From: Ohtaekwangia kribbensis | Lineage (GTDB): Bacteria > Bacteroidota > Bacteroidia > Cytophagales > Cyclobacteriaceae | Direction of reading: 5' to 3' | DNA: 64,000 nucleotides | NCBI RefSeq assembly: GCF_042676245.1 | Contig: NZ_JBHTKA010000001.1 | Location: 1,116,001-1,180,000 of the forward strand | Shown: positions 1 to 8,451 of the stretch, piece by piece | Position numbering within the stretch: position 1 is the stretch's first letter | How the letters are laid out: the number at the start of each line of letters is the position of its first letter | Program-made: the position numbers and the translations under genes | The notes under the pieces: model-generated | The model's input: only the letters and a program-made list of their open reading frames with translations | What the model was told of the DNA's origin: nothing | Database searches by the model: none

Positions 1-1
1 G

Positions 2-334
2 ATACCGAAAGAAGGCGCTACACTGGCTATCAATGACTCAACGCTGGCCCTATACGGCACAACAATCAAGCTATATGATCACAACGAAGATGTAAAGATT
101 GAGAATGGCAAGTTGTTCATCGATGGTAAAGAAGTTACCGAATATACCTTCAAACAGAATTACTATTTCATGATGGGTGATAACCGTCATAACTCGCTTG
201 ACTCACGCTTCTGGGGTTTTGTACCGGAAGATCACATCGTAGGTAAGGCATTCTTCATCTGGCTTTCCATCGACCGTAACGCAAGCATGATGCACAAAGT
301 ACGCTGGAGCAGATTCTTCAAACTCATTAAATAA
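2..334 (+). CDS. lepB: Signal peptidase I, C-terminal fragment cut by the window edge
   Basis: Only the last 110 codons lie in the window; the open frame runs off the left edge at base 2. The visible part carries the C-terminal conserved box of type I signal peptidases, GDNRHNSLDSRFWGFV, followed by a short region ending in VRWSRFFKLIK. Signal peptidase I is an inner-membrane Ser-Lys protease that removes signal peptides from exported proteins. The catalytic Ser and Lys lie upstream and cannot be checked. The stop codon overlaps the first bases of a GATTGGAA-type palindromic repeat. The family call is firm because of the box; the exact paralogue is not, since Bacteroidota often carry more than one signal peptidase I. 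Confidence 0.9.
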   Translation: MPKEGATLAINDSTLALYGTTIKLYDHNEDVKIENGKLFIDGKEVTEYTFKQNYYFMMGDNRHNSLDSRFWGFVPEDHIVGKAFFIWLSIDRNASMMHKVRWSRFFKLIK

Positions 335-416
335 GATTGGAAGATTGTAATATTCGAAGATTGAAAGATTACGTAGAGATATAGGGGCATCCCCAATCTT
401 GTAATCTTTCAATCTT
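333..416. repeat. GATTGGAA-type intergenic palindromic repeat, copy 1
   Basis: AAGATTGGAAGATTG at 333-347 is followed by a perfect 16-bp inverted repeat: AAGATTGAAAGATTAC (357-372) against GTAATCTTTCAATCTT (401-416). The loop holds its own small hairpin, GGGGCATCCCC. The element fills the gap between two convergent genes, so it could act as a bidirectional transcription stop. The same 14-nt word AAGATTGAAAGATT recurs, inverted, in the gap near 21153-21189, so this is a dispersed repeat and not a simple terminator. Confidence 0.8.
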
Positions 417-442
417 TTAATTTTCCAATTAATTACCCAAAC

Positions 443-1105
443 TCACCAATTAATTTCTTTCAGCCCTTTGCTGCGGAGGTACTCGTTGGTTTTGCTGAAA
501 TGTTTGTTGCCGAAGAAGCCTCTGTCGGCTGAGAAGGGTGATGGGTGTGCAGACATCAGCACATGATGTTTTTTGCGATCGATCACTTCTCCTTTTTTCT
601 GAGCGTACGATCCCCACAATAGAAATACTACATTCTCTTTTTCGTCTGATATCTTTTTAATGACCGCATCGGTAAAAGATTCCCACCCTTTATTCTGATG
701 TGAGCCTGCTGATGAGGCGCGTACCGTGAGCGTTGCATTCAGCAGCAACACACCTTGTTCAGCCCAACGCGTCAGGTCGCCAGACTTTGGTATAGGTTTT
801 CGTAGATCGTTTTGTATTTCTTTGAAGATATTAACCAGCGATGGCGGCATACGCACATCCTCACGTACCGAGAAGCAAAGTCCGTTGGCCTGTCCGGCTC
901 CGTGGTACGGGTCCTGCCCTATAATAACTACCTTAACATCGTTAAACTCACAGGCGTCAAAGGCTTTAAATATTTCTTTTCCGGGCGGATAAACGGTTTG
1001 AGTTTTGTATTCCTGCTTAACAAATTCAATTAACTGGTTGAAATAAGGCTGGCTAAACTCATTTTCCAGCTTGGTTTTCCACGAGGGAGCAATTTTAACA
1101 TCCAT
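443..1105 (-). CDS. ung: Uracil-DNA glycosylase, family 1
   Basis: Removes uracil from DNA by hydrolysing the N-glycosidic bond, the first step of base-excision repair in the cytoplasm. Motif A GQDPYHG lies at residues 63-69 with catalytic Asp65, and the DNA-intercalation motif HPSP is at 187-190 followed by FSADRGFFG. The 220-residue length fits the family. The frame is open 13 codons further upstream (to 1144), but the start at 1105 (MDVKIAPSW) matches the usual N-terminus, so I prefer it. The gene is convergent with lepB, across a palindromic repeat. Nothing is missing from the active site. Confidence 0.96.
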   Translation of the reverse strand: MDVKIAPSWKTKLENEFSQPYFNQLIEFVKQEYKTQTVYPPGKEIFKAFDACEFNDVKVVIIGQDPYHGAGQANGLCFSVREDVRMPPSLVNIFKEIQNDLRKPIPKSGDLTRWAEQGVLLLNATLTVRASSAGSHQNKGWESFTDAVIKKISDEKENVVFLLWGSYAQKKGEVIDRKKHHVLMSAHPSPFSADRGFFGNKHFSKTNEYLRSKGLKEINW

Positions 1106-1242
1106 GCCTAAAACTAAACGCCTGCAAGGAAACCTCCAATTCATTACGAAAACCAGAATAAATTTCAGCGATTTTCAGTATTTTGAATGACTATTTGTCG
1201 GAAGCACTTGGTAATTCCAAAAAATTAATATTTTTGAAGCGC

Positions 1243-1629
1243 ATGGTAACGGAGATCACCAAAGGAATCAAAGTAAGTGTCGAGACGGAATATCAACCCG
1301 CTTATTCCAGTCCCAGCCAATATCACTATGTCTTTACCTATCGCATCACGATTGAAAACCAGAGTGAGTATACCATTCAACTGTTACGCAGGCACTGGTA
1401 TATACATGATGCAGGATTTAGTCCGCGCGAAGTAGAAGGTGAAGGCGTTGTAGGTCAGCAACCTGTATTGGAACCAGGACAAGCACATCAATATGTATCC
1501 GGATGTAATCTCAAATCAGGTATAGGCAAGATGGTTGGAACATACCTGATGGAACGCATCGTTGATGGGCTAAAAGTTGAGGTAAATATTCCTGAGTTTA
1601 CAATGATCGCACCTCTGCGACTCAATTAA
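1243..1629 (+). CDS. apaG: ApaG-domain protein (Co2+/Mg2+ efflux protein ApaG)
   Basis: A 128-residue protein made almost entirely of one ApaG domain, an all-beta immunoglobulin-like fold. Recognised from the run HYVFTYRITIEN, then RRHWYIHDA, GVVGQQPVLEPG and SGCNLKSGIGKMVGTY. The frame extends upstream to an ATG at 1183 (148 residues), but the extra 20 residues are unlike the family, and the ATG at 1243 gives the usual length. ApaG is linked genetically to cobalt/magnesium resistance in enterobacteria; its biochemical role is unresolved. It stands alone between ung and a methyltransferase gene. Confidence 0.9.
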   Translation: MVTEITKGIKVSVETEYQPAYSSPSQYHYVFTYRITIENQSEYTIQLLRRHWYIHDAGFSPREVEGEGVVGQQPVLEPGQAHQYVSGCNLKSGIGKMVGTYLMERIVDGLKVEVNIPEFTMIAPLRLN

Positions 1630-1734
1630 ATTTACTCCTCCCGATTATACTTACTTATTGAACAGGTAACAGAATGTTGAAGATAGCTCTTATGAATTTC
1701 ATCATTCGTTGACCCCCTGCTCAATAATACGTTC

Positions 1735-2517
1735 ATGCCTACATTTTTTCAGTTTAAAACTTACTTTGCCTACTGGTTAGACCAGGTATCGGAGCATTCG
1801 CTTCACTCCCCTTTCCTGTTTGATTTTTATACCAAGGTTCTTCATGCCAAGAGCGATCCGGCTATATATCATTCCATCGAGCAACGGAGAAAAGAATACC
1901 TCCACGACACAACGCTATTGACTATACAAGATCCGGGAGCCGGATCACTTAACCTCAAGACATCTTCACGCAAGGTATGCGATATAGCACGCACCAGTCT
2001 GAGCTCATCCAAATACTCATCACTATACGCACGCATCATTCATCATTTCAATTGCAAATCTATACTGGAGCTGGGCACATCGCTTGGCATCAATACACTT
2101 TACCTGGCCACCAAGCCCGACAGTTCTGTCACCACACTGGAAGGTGCGCCTCCTATAGCAACTATAGCACTCGATACTTTCAAAGAGCTGAATAAAAAAA
2201 ACATTCGTCTTGTAGAAGGTAACATCAACTCCACGCTATATAGCTACCTCGGCAATTGTACCTCGCTTGACTTTGCCTTTCTGGATGCCAACCACCGATA
2301 CGAACCTACTCTGAAATACTTCGATGCTGTTGTGCAGAAGATCCACGTAAAAAGTATAGTGGTGCTGGATGATATTCACTATTCACCAGAGATGGAGAAG
2401 GCCTGGAACCATGTGCGTAAACATGCTCTGGTATATGCCAGTGTCGATCTATACCGATGCGGATTGTTATTCTTTGATCCTTCACTGAACAAACAACACG
2501 TTGTATTACAATTTTAA
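1735..2517 (+). CDS. Class I SAM-dependent methyltransferase (O-methyltransferase-like)
   Basis: The 260-residue protein has a SAM-binding motif I, ILELGTSLGINTLYLA, near residues 110-125, an acidic strand end (TLEG) as motif II, and FAFLDANHRYE plus IVVLDDIHYS, typical of the Methyltransf_24/catechol-O-methyltransferase group. The N-terminal 70 residues (LDQVSEHSLHSPFLFDFYTKVL) are typical of Bacteroidota homologues. Substrate unknown. No signal peptide or membrane segment, so cytoplasmic. It is a single gene; the next gene appears to have its own promoter. Confidence 0.85.
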   Translation: MPTFFQFKTYFAYWLDQVSEHSLHSPFLFDFYTKVLHAKSDPAIYHSIEQRRKEYLHDTTLLTIQDPGAGSLNLKTSSRKVCDIARTSLSSSKYSSLYARIIHHFNCKSILELGTSLGINTLYLATKPDSSVTTLEGAPPIATIALDTFKELNKKNIRLVEGNINSTLYSYLGNCTSLDFAFLDANHRYEPTLKYFDAVVQKIHVKSIVVLDDIHYSPEMEKAWNHVRKHALVYASVDLYRCGLLFFDPSLNKQHVVLQF

Positions 2518-2520
2518 GCG

Positions 2521-2557
2521 TTGAATAACCGCGCGGGATAACCTATTTTTGCGGTTA
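2521..2557 (+). promoter_or_regulatory. Probable promoter of the coiled-coil protein gene, overlapping an inverted repeat
   Basis: TATTTTTG at 2544-2551 fits the Bacteroidota -7 box TAnnTTTG, and TTGA at 2521-2524 lies 19 nt upstream, about where the -33 box belongs. TAACCGC (2526-2532) and GCGGTTA (2551-2557) form an inverted repeat that straddles the -7 box. That could be an operator or the stem of a weak terminator for the upstream gene. Confidence 0.45.
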
Positions 2558-2573
2558 CCCATTTTAATCACCT

Positions 2574-3506
2574 ATGAGCGAAACGACTAGCACACAACCG
2601 GTTCAGCCGGCTCCGAAGAAATCACACAAGAGCACCATCATTATTGCGCTGATGGCCGTGATCATTGTTGTTCAGGGTATCAAGATTTTTGTTCTTGATC
2701 CGCGTGAAGAACAACGTCTTATTGCTGAGAAGACATCAACACAGCAAGAGCTGGATGCTACCGTGCAGCGCCTTACCGAAATAAAAGGAGAGCTTGATGC
2801 CAAGATTGCCGAGGTTCAAAAACTGGGAGGCGATGTTTCTGATCTTGAGAAAGCCAAGCAGGAATTGGAGACTGAACTGAAACGCCAGAAACGTGCCACA
2901 GGCAAAGAAATAAAAGCATTGAAAGATCGTGTTGAAGGATATGAACTCCTGCTGAAGAATAAAGATGAAGAGATCGAAAAACTGAAGAGCGTAAACAAGG
3001 AGCTCATGACCGAGAACCGCAGTTTGAAGACCGAGAAAAATCAACTGGGCGACTCGATCAATCAACTCAGTCAAAGCAAACAAGAGCTTGCAACGAAGGT
3101 TGCTATTGCATCGGAGTTAAAGGCTGAGAACCTGCGTATACTGGCTGTGAACGATCGCGGCAAAGAGCGTGAATCTCCCTTCAAGAATCGCCAGTTGGGT
3201 AAGCTGAAAGTTGAATTCAACATTGCTGAAAACAACGTAGCGCCAATCGAAGGCAAAAAGATCATGATCCGTATAATCGATGAGAATGGGCAGGTGATCT
3301 TTGATGTAGCCCGCGGATCCGGCACCTTCATCTACAATGGCAAAGAAGAATTTTACACAGCATCGCAGGAGATCCTGTTCGATAATACTAAGCAGAAGCT
3401 GACGTACCTGTACGAAAAAGGCTCTGATTATACCTCCGGAAATTATACACTAGAGATCTACTGCGACAGCTATAAAATGGGTAGCGGGCAGTTTGCTGTT
3501 AAATAA
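2574..3506 (+). CDS. Membrane-anchored coiled-coil protein of unknown function
   Basis: A 310-residue protein with three visible parts. A short Pro/Lys-rich cytoplasmic tail (1-22) leads into one membrane helix (about 23-43, TIIIALMAVIIVVQGIKIFV). A long, highly charged coiled coil follows at about 50-190, with heptads rich in Glu, Lys and Leu. A C-terminal beta-rich domain (about 205-310) includes GKKIMIRIIDENGQVIFDV and GNYTLEIYCDSY. The topology suggests an inner-membrane protein with a periplasmic rod and globular tip. I do not recognise a named family. It is followed by a strong terminator, so it is probably monocistronic. Confidence 0.75.
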   Translation: MSETTSTQPVQPAPKKSHKSTIIIALMAVIIVVQGIKIFVLDPREEQRLIAEKTSTQQELDATVQRLTEIKGELDAKIAEVQKLGGDVSDLEKAKQELETELKRQKRATGKEIKALKDRVEGYELLLKNKDEEIEKLKSVNKELMTENRSLKTEKNQLGDSINQLSQSKQELATKVAIASELKAENLRILAVNDRGKERESPFKNRQLGKLKVEFNIAENNVAPIEGKKIMIRIIDENGQVIFDVARGSGTFIYNGKEEFYTASQEILFDNTKQKLTYLYEKGSDYTSGNYTLEIYCDSYKMGSGQFAVK

Positions 3507-3524
3507 AAGCCGGAAAAAAGGCTG

Positions 3525-3571
3525 AAAAGCAGAAAGTTCATGGTTTGACAGACCTCGGGCTTTCTGCTTTT
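3525..3571 (+). terminator. Rho-independent terminator
   Basis: A perfect 12-bp stem: AAAAGCAGAAAG (3525-3536) pairs with CTTTCTGCTTTT (3560-3571). The right arm ends in a T-run. It separates the coiled-coil protein gene from the ribosomal operon. Confidence 0.8.
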
Positions 3572-3606
3572 GCATTTGTGTCCTTACCTAATAATGGAGC
3601 CAGGGC

Positions 3607-3636
3607 TTTGAAATCGTGGAGAAATGCCTACCTTTG
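3607..3636 (+). promoter_or_regulatory. Near-consensus Bacteroidota housekeeping promoter of rpsF-rpsR-rplI
   Basis: TTTG at 3607-3610 and TACCTTTG at 3629-3636 are separated by 18 nt. This matches the Bacteroidota primary-sigma consensus (TTTG, about 19 nt, TAnnTTTG). Transcription should start a few bases downstream, about 15 nt before the rpsF ATG at 3656. It is the clearest promoter in the window and supports the phylum assignment. Confidence 0.85.
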
Positions 3637-3655
3637 CAGGCTCAAATTAAACATC

Positions 3656-4042
3656 ATGAAAAACTACGAGACGGTATTCATTTTAAATCCCGTTTTGTCT
3701 GAAGACCAGGCAAAGGATGCTGTCGATAAGTTCGTGAAGGTTTTGAAAAAAGCTAATGCAGATGTGTTGAACATCGAGCAGTGGGGCTTAAAGAAGATGG
3801 CTTATCCCATCAACAAAAAGTCTACAGGCTTTTATAACCTCATCGAATTCAAGGCTGAAGGGCCTGTTGTCGACACACTCGAAACCGAGTACAGACGAGA
3901 CGAATCTATCATGCGCTTTTTAACCACAGCTCTTGATAAACATGCGATTGTTTACAACGAACGCAGACGTAAAGGCGAATTTAAAAACAAAGAGAACAGG
4001 AAACCTGTTGCTAAAAAAGCTGAGGAGGAGCGTGGAAGATGA
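3656..4042 (+). CDS. rpsF: 30S ribosomal protein S6
   Basis: A 128-residue S6 protein starting MKNYETVFILNPVLSEDQ, with the typical W-G-x-K-K-M-A-Y-P-I segment (QWGLKKMAYPINKKSTGFY) and a long charged C-terminal tail common in this phylum. The frame is open upstream to 3545, but the promoter lies inside that extension and the family N-terminus matches the ATG at 3656. S6 binds S18 in the small-subunit platform, which fits the neighbouring rpsR. The stop overlaps the rpsR start (ATGA at 4039-4042), implying translational coupling. Confidence 0.97.
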   Translation: MKNYETVFILNPVLSEDQAKDAVDKFVKVLKKANADVLNIEQWGLKKMAYPINKKSTGFYNLIEFKAEGPVVDTLETEYRRDESIMRFLTTALDKHAIVYNERRRKGEFKNKENRKPVAKKAEEERGR

Positions 4043-4290
4043 CATTAATGAACGAACCAATTAAGCGCGCTGAGATTAAGCCGAAGTACTGCCGTTTCAA
4101 GAAGAACGGTATCAAGTATATCGACTATAAAGATCCTGACTTCCTTTTGAAGTTTATCAACGAGCAAGGCAAGATCCTTCCTCGCAGATTGACAGGAACC
4201 AGCCTGAAATTCCAGAAGAAAGTAGCACAAGCTGTTAAGCGTGCTCGTCACCTGGCGATTCTTCCGTACACTGGTGATTCATTGAAGTAA
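4039..4290 (+). CDS. rpsR: 30S ribosomal protein S18
   Basis: An 83-residue S18 protein with the family core CRFKKNGIKYIDYKDPDFLLKF (split here as CRFKKNGIKY and IDYKDPDFLL), LPRRLTGTSLKFQKKV and KRARHLAILPY. The ATG at 4039 overlaps the rpsF stop; a second in-frame ATG at 4048 is an alternative start giving 80 residues. S18 forms a heterodimer with S6 on the 16S rRNA platform. The gene is the middle one of rpsF-rpsR-rplI. Confidence 0.97.
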   Translation: MTLMNEPIKRAEIKPKYCRFKKNGIKYIDYKDPDFLLKFINEQGKILPRRLTGTSLKFQKKVAQAVKRARHLAILPYTGDSLK

Positions 4291-4315
4291 TCTTTAACCT
4301 TTAAAGAACACGAAC

Positions 4316-4759
4316 ATGGAAGTAATTTTGAAACAGGACGTACAGGGCCTTGGCTATAAAAACGACATCGTAAAAGTGAAAGCTGGATATGGTAACAACT
4401 ACCTGATTCCAAATGGTTTTGCACTGATCGCCAACGACTCTAACAAAAGACTCGTAAACGAGAACATTCGCCAGGCTGCCCACAAAGCGGCTAAGCTTAA
4501 GCAAGATGCTGAAGCACTTGCTGCTAAGATTGGCGATGTTACGCTTGAAATTAAAACGAAAGCTGGTGAATCTGGCAAAATCTTCGGTGCTGTTACAGCC
4601 CTGCAGATTGCTGACGCGCTGAAAGCAAAAGGTTTTGATGTAGACCGTAAGAAAGTAATTCTGAAAGATGCTCCTAAGCAATTAGGTTCTTATGCTGTAA
4701 CGCTTGACCTTCATAAAGAAGTGAAGCATGAAGTTAAGTTCAATGTGGTAGGTGAATAA
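4316..4759 (+). CDS. rplI: 50S ribosomal protein L9
   Basis: A 147-residue L9 with the conserved N-terminal RNA-binding lobe (MEVILKQDVQGLGYKNDIV, then VKAGYGNNYLIPNGFA), the connecting helix, and the C-terminal lobe with ESGKIFGAVTALQIADAL. L9 sits at the base of the L1 stalk and influences translational fidelity. It is 25 nt downstream of rpsR and last in the operon, just before a strong terminator. Confidence 0.97.
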   Translation: MEVILKQDVQGLGYKNDIVKVKAGYGNNYLIPNGFALIANDSNKRLVNENIRQAAHKAAKLKQDAEALAAKIGDVTLEIKTKAGESGKIFGAVTALQIADALKAKGFDVDRKKVILKDAPKQLGSYAVTLDLHKEVKHEVKFNVVGE

Positions 4760-4783
4760 TTTCAGAGTATACCAATATCAAAG

Positions 4784-4809
4784 GGCTGTCTTTCTAAGAC
4801 AGCCTTTTT
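4784..4809 (+). terminator. Rho-independent terminator of the rpsF-rpsR-rplI operon
   Basis: GGCTGTCTT (4784-4792) pairs perfectly with AAGACAGCC (4796-4804) across a 3-nt loop, followed directly by five T. Confidence 0.9.
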
Positions 4810-4862
4810 CATTTTATACCCTTCTGTCGCTTGATTACACATTCAGCCTCAACGCGAGCCGC

Positions 4863-4870
4863 TAAATTTG
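4863..4870 (+). promoter_or_regulatory. Possible -7 box upstream of the ATP-grasp triplet
   Basis: TAAATTTG matches TAnnTTTG, but I see no clear -33 TTTG 19 nt upstream. If used, the leader to the ATG at 5022 would be about 145 nt long. Confidence 0.35.
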
Positions 4871-5021
4871 TCATTTAAGACCTCCTACTTCTTATGGTAA
4901 ACTATATATCAATTGGTAACCTCCTTTTACTGCTACATTCGTTTGCATAAATATTTCCACAGGTCACGTTAATATATTCTTCATGTCGTGGTAATTTAGG
5001 TTCACTTGAATCTGAAAACCT

Positions 5022-6473
5022 ATGGCTGCAACATCCCTTTTCCAACATTACAATGGTCATTCTTCTGTGTGGGATGAAATGTTTGCCAATGCCTCCGACA
5101 TCCGGCAGCACTACCAGAATGTAGCCAACTTCCTGTTGACGATACCAGGTGATGAACTCAACAAGAAAGAAGAGTTAGCCAAGCGTTTGTTTATGAGCCA
5201 GGGTATAACCTTTACCGTATACTCCAGCGGAGAAGGCATCGAAAAGATATTTCCATTTGATATTATTCCGAGGATCATTACAGCATCGGAATGGGACTTT
5301 ATTGAACGCGGCATCAAGCAACGCCTTCGCGCATTAAACCTCTTTCTTCGCGATGTATACCACGAGCAGTTCATTCTTAAAGATGGCGTTGTTCCTTTCA
5401 ACCTGGTTTATTCCTGCCCTCATTACCTGCGCGAAATGCAGGGTGTAAATGTACCGTATGATATATATGTGCACATTGCCGGCATCGATCTGATCCGCGA
5501 TCATGACGGAACCTTTTACGTACTGGAGGACAACCTCCGCACACCTTCCGGTGTGTCGTATATGATTGAAAACCGGGAGATCACCAAACGTATCTTTCCG
5601 GATCTCATTCCGCAGAACCATGTTCGTTCAGTAACACACTATCCCAACATACTATATAAAAATCTGATGGCCCTCTCGCCACGGAAAATCGCCTCACCCA
5701 ATATAGTTTTACTTACACCCGGGATCTATAACTCGGCATACTTTGAACACACAACACTCGCCAGACTCATGGGTGTTGAACTGGTGGAAGGCCGTGATCT
5801 GGTAGTTGAAAATCATCATGTATATATGAAGACAACGGCCGGGCTACAGCAAGTAGATGTTATATACCGCAGAGTCGATGATGCCTTTCTGGATCCGCTG
5901 GTATTTGATCCGAATAGCGTACTCGGTGTATCTGGCATTCTCTCGGCTTACCGAAAAGGTAATGTTGCTATTGTAAACTCGATCGGCAATGGTGTAGCGG
6001 ACGACAAAGCTATATATGTATATGTACCGGATATGATACGATACTACCTGAACGAAGAGCCAATTCTAAAAAATGTTCCCACCTATCAGCTTGGCAAAGC
6101 TGATGAGCAGGAGTATGTTTTAAAAAATATAGATAAGATGGTCGTAAAAAAGACCAACGAGTCTGGAGGCTATGGTATGTTAATGGGACATGCCGCTTCT
6201 GAACAGGAGATTGAAGCCTATAAAAAAGAAATTATGAAAGAGCCCCGTCACTTTATCGCCCAGCCAACGATAAGCCTGTCGTCTGCACCATGCTATATAG
6301 ATGGCAAAGTACAACCACGCAGAGTAGATCTACGGCCATTTGCCTTGTGCAGTCCCAACGGTATAGAGATCGTACCCGGGGGTCTTACCCGTGTAGCCCT
6401 CCGCGAAGGCTCTCTCGTAGTAAACTCTTCCCAGGGCGGAGGTAGTAAGGATACTTGGGTGCTTTCTATTTGA
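5022..6473 (+). CDS. Circularly permuted ATP-grasp protein (DUF404/DUF407 family)
   Basis: A 483-residue protein of the circularly permuted ATP-grasp family. Recognisable blocks are VLEDNLRTPSGVSYMIENR (about 167-185), the glycine-rich NESGGYGMLMG (about 379-389) and a C-terminal RRVDLRPFALCSPNG. ATP-grasp enzymes activate carboxylates as acyl phosphates and join them to amines or thiols; no substrate is known for this family. It leads a three-gene block with alpha-E and transglutaminase-like genes, a set predicted by comparative genomics to make or modify a peptide-like product. No signal peptide is visible, so the step is probably cytoplasmic. The family call is firm; the reaction is inferred. 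Confidence 0.9.
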   Translation: MAATSLFQHYNGHSSVWDEMFANASDIRQHYQNVANFLLTIPGDELNKKEELAKRLFMSQGITFTVYSSGEGIEKIFPFDIIPRIITASEWDFIERGIKQRLRALNLFLRDVYHEQFILKDGVVPFNLVYSCPHYLREMQGVNVPYDIYVHIAGIDLIRDHDGTFYVLEDNLRTPSGVSYMIENREITKRIFPDLIPQNHVRSVTHYPNILYKNLMALSPRKIASPNIVLLTPGIYNSAYFEHTTLARLMGVELVEGRDLVVENHHVYMKTTAGLQQVDVIYRRVDDAFLDPLVFDPNSVLGVSGILSAYRKGNVAIVNSIGNGVADDKAIYVYVPDMIRYYLNEEPILKNVPTYQLGKADEQEYVLKNIDKMVVKKTNESGGYGMLMGHAASEQEIEAYKKEIMKEPRHFIAQPTISLSSAPCYIDGKVQPRRVDLRPFALCSPNGIEIVPGGLTRVALREGSLVVNSSQGGGSKDTWVLSI

Positions 6474-6547
6474 GCGTGTTTACGCTGGTACGTGTGTACG
6501 TGCCTTCGTTACACTTAAACACATAAACATCTAAACACACATCGAAC

Positions 6548-7483
6548 ATGCTCAGCCGCGTTGCCGATTCACTTTACTGGATGTCGCGATATATCGAACG
6601 AACCGATAGTACGTTGCGTACTCTTACGATTAACCATCTTTCTGCTCAGGATAATCCGAAAGAATTTACCTGGGGGCCTTTGCTACGCATTTTCAGCAAT
6701 ATGGAAGAACAGGATATAATAGCCATTGAGCGCAACGGCAGACAAGTGCTGCAGTATATGGTGCTGAGTCGCGACAACCCTAACTCTGTTTCAAACCTGG
6801 TTATACAAGCGCGTGAAAATGCACGTGCTGTACAAGACAATATCACGAAAGAACTTTGGCAATGTCTCAATGAATTCTATCATGTTGTGCGGGATCAGCG
6901 TTTGAAACAGGCGTTGCAATATGATGACCCCGCTACCGTACTCGATACGTTAATACGACAGTGTATGCTTTACTACGGCACAACGGATATCACGATGTTC
7001 AGAGGAGAAGGTTTGTGCTTTATGAATCTCGGCAAGTACCTGGAGCGTGCTATACAATCAGCAGACATACTCGATATAAAATTCAGCGACTTGTCGTATG
7101 ACCTGGATAAAACCACCGATACAACGTACTGGAAACATTTACTGAAATCCGTATCGGGCTATGCGCTTTACCTGAAGCGTTATCGCTCCGGCTTTGAAGC
7201 ACGTAATGTTGTTGACCAGGTGTTGTTCAACAACGATTTCCCCCGATCTATTTTATATTCCATCAATCAGTTGCACCGATCGTTCAACGGGCTAAAGAAC
7301 GATCAGAATACAGAGGGCTACAGCAAAGTAGATTTTCTTATTGGAAAACTTCGCAGTAAACTTCAGTACTCCAACGTTGACAGCGTTTCGAGGATTGGAC
7401 TTCATCATTACTTAACGGAAATTACAACCGATATTTACGCAATCGGAAATACATTGAATCAACATTATTTCGCATACAGTTAA
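6548..7483 (+). CDS. Alpha-E domain protein (DUF403)
   Basis: A 311-residue, almost wholly alpha-helical protein beginning MLSRVADSLYWMSRYIERTDSTLR, the signature N-terminus of the alpha-E (DUF403) family, with the later block GEGLCFMNLGKYLERAIQSADILD. The biochemical role is unknown; its constant partner is the circularly permuted ATP-grasp protein, here 74 bases upstream. The next gene starts 9 bases downstream, so all three genes are probably one operon. No signal peptide or membrane segment. Confidence 0.9.
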   Translation: MLSRVADSLYWMSRYIERTDSTLRTLTINHLSAQDNPKEFTWGPLLRIFSNMEEQDIIAIERNGRQVLQYMVLSRDNPNSVSNLVIQARENARAVQDNITKELWQCLNEFYHVVRDQRLKQALQYDDPATVLDTLIRQCMLYYGTTDITMFRGEGLCFMNLGKYLERAIQSADILDIKFSDLSYDLDKTTDTTYWKHLLKSVSGYALYLKRYRSGFEARNVVDQVLFNNDFPRSILYSINQLHRSFNGLKNDQNTEGYSKVDFLIGKLRSKLQYSNVDSVSRIGLHHYLTEITTDIYAIGNTLNQHYFAYS

Positions 7484-7492
7484 TCAGCTCGC

Positions 7493-8449
7493 ATGTCAAA
7501 ATTTAAAATCAGACACATTACCCGATACCGATATGAAGAAACCGTTCGCGATAGCGCGAACCAGTTGATGCTTTACCCGATTCGTGATCCTTTTCAGGAT
7601 ATACTTGAACATACCATTACGATCACGGGCAACCCGATGGTACATATACATACTGATTACTTTGGCAATCACGTAGGTACATTTACCAATGCACACCCGC
7701 ATCGCGAACTGGTGATCGATTCGCAACTGACGGTTGCAACCAAACTTCGCCAGATGCCAGAGGACAACTCCCCTCCTGACAGCCAGTGGGCAGCTCTTCA
7801 ACCTTTGCAACATCACATGGAGTTTGTTGATTTTCTGAGACAAGAAGATTTCAAGGCATTGCCGGAAATACGATCCATTGCAGAAACAGAGCTCGCCAGG
7901 AAGCAATCACCTTTTCAGTCGGCACAAAACGTAAGCGAGTATATATATAAGACGTTCGAATACCGCACCGGCATTACCACAGTAGAAACAACGCTCGATG
8001 AGATCTGGAAAATAAAATCAGGTGTATGCCAGGATTTCGCCCACATGCTACTGGCTATACTCAGGCTGATGAATATACCGGCACGCTATGTAAGTGGATA
8101 TATATGTCCGAATAAAAGTGGCATGCGCGGAGAAGGTGCCACACATGCATGGGTAGAGATCCATTTACCTTTTTATGGATGGCTTGGACTAGACCCCACC
8201 AATAACTGCCTGGTGAATGACACACACGTGCGTCTTGCTGTCGGGAAAAACTTTTCAGATTGCTCACCGGTAAAAGGAACTTACCGCGGTACATCCAACC
8301 ACTCCCTGGATGTTACCGTAACCGTAGTCAACGAAGATGGCAGCACCACTACGGCAGACACCTCAGTTACCCCCGGGCCAATGGCCACTACAACCAACGA
8401 GCAACAAAACTCTTTCAGAAAATACCAGGAAATGCAGATGCAGCAATAG
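7493..8449 (+). CDS. Transglutaminase-like cysteine protease-fold protein
   Basis: A 318-residue protein with an N-terminal beta domain (about 1-85, ITRYRYEETVRDSANQLMLYP) and a transglutaminase-like domain. The triad is readable as Cys179 (SGVCQDFAHM), His218 (THAWVEI) and Asp234 (GLDPTNN). These enzymes hydrolyse or transfer amide bonds. The C-terminal 40 residues are Thr/Ser-rich and look unstructured. It ends the ATP-grasp/alpha-E operon, where it may cut or cross-link the product of the other two. No signal peptide. The stop lies just before a large palindromic element. Confidence 0.9.
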   Translation: MSKFKIRHITRYRYEETVRDSANQLMLYPIRDPFQDILEHTITITGNPMVHIHTDYFGNHVGTFTNAHPHRELVIDSQLTVATKLRQMPEDNSPPDSQWAALQPLQHHMEFVDFLRQEDFKALPEIRSIAETELARKQSPFQSAQNVSEYIYKTFEYRTGITTVETTLDEIWKIKSGVCQDFAHMLLAILRLMNIPARYVSGYICPNKSGMRGEGATHAWVEIHLPFYGWLGLDPTNNCLVNDTHVRLAVGKNFSDCSPVKGTYRGTSNHSLDVTVTVVNEDGSTTTADTSVTPGPMATTTNEQQNSFRKYQEMQMQQ

Positions 8450-8451
8450 TT

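Noticed and set aside
3545..3655. N-terminal extension of rpsF from the upstream in-frame start
   Set aside because: The extension covers a terminator arm and the near-consensus promoter, and S6 proteins begin at MKNYETVF.
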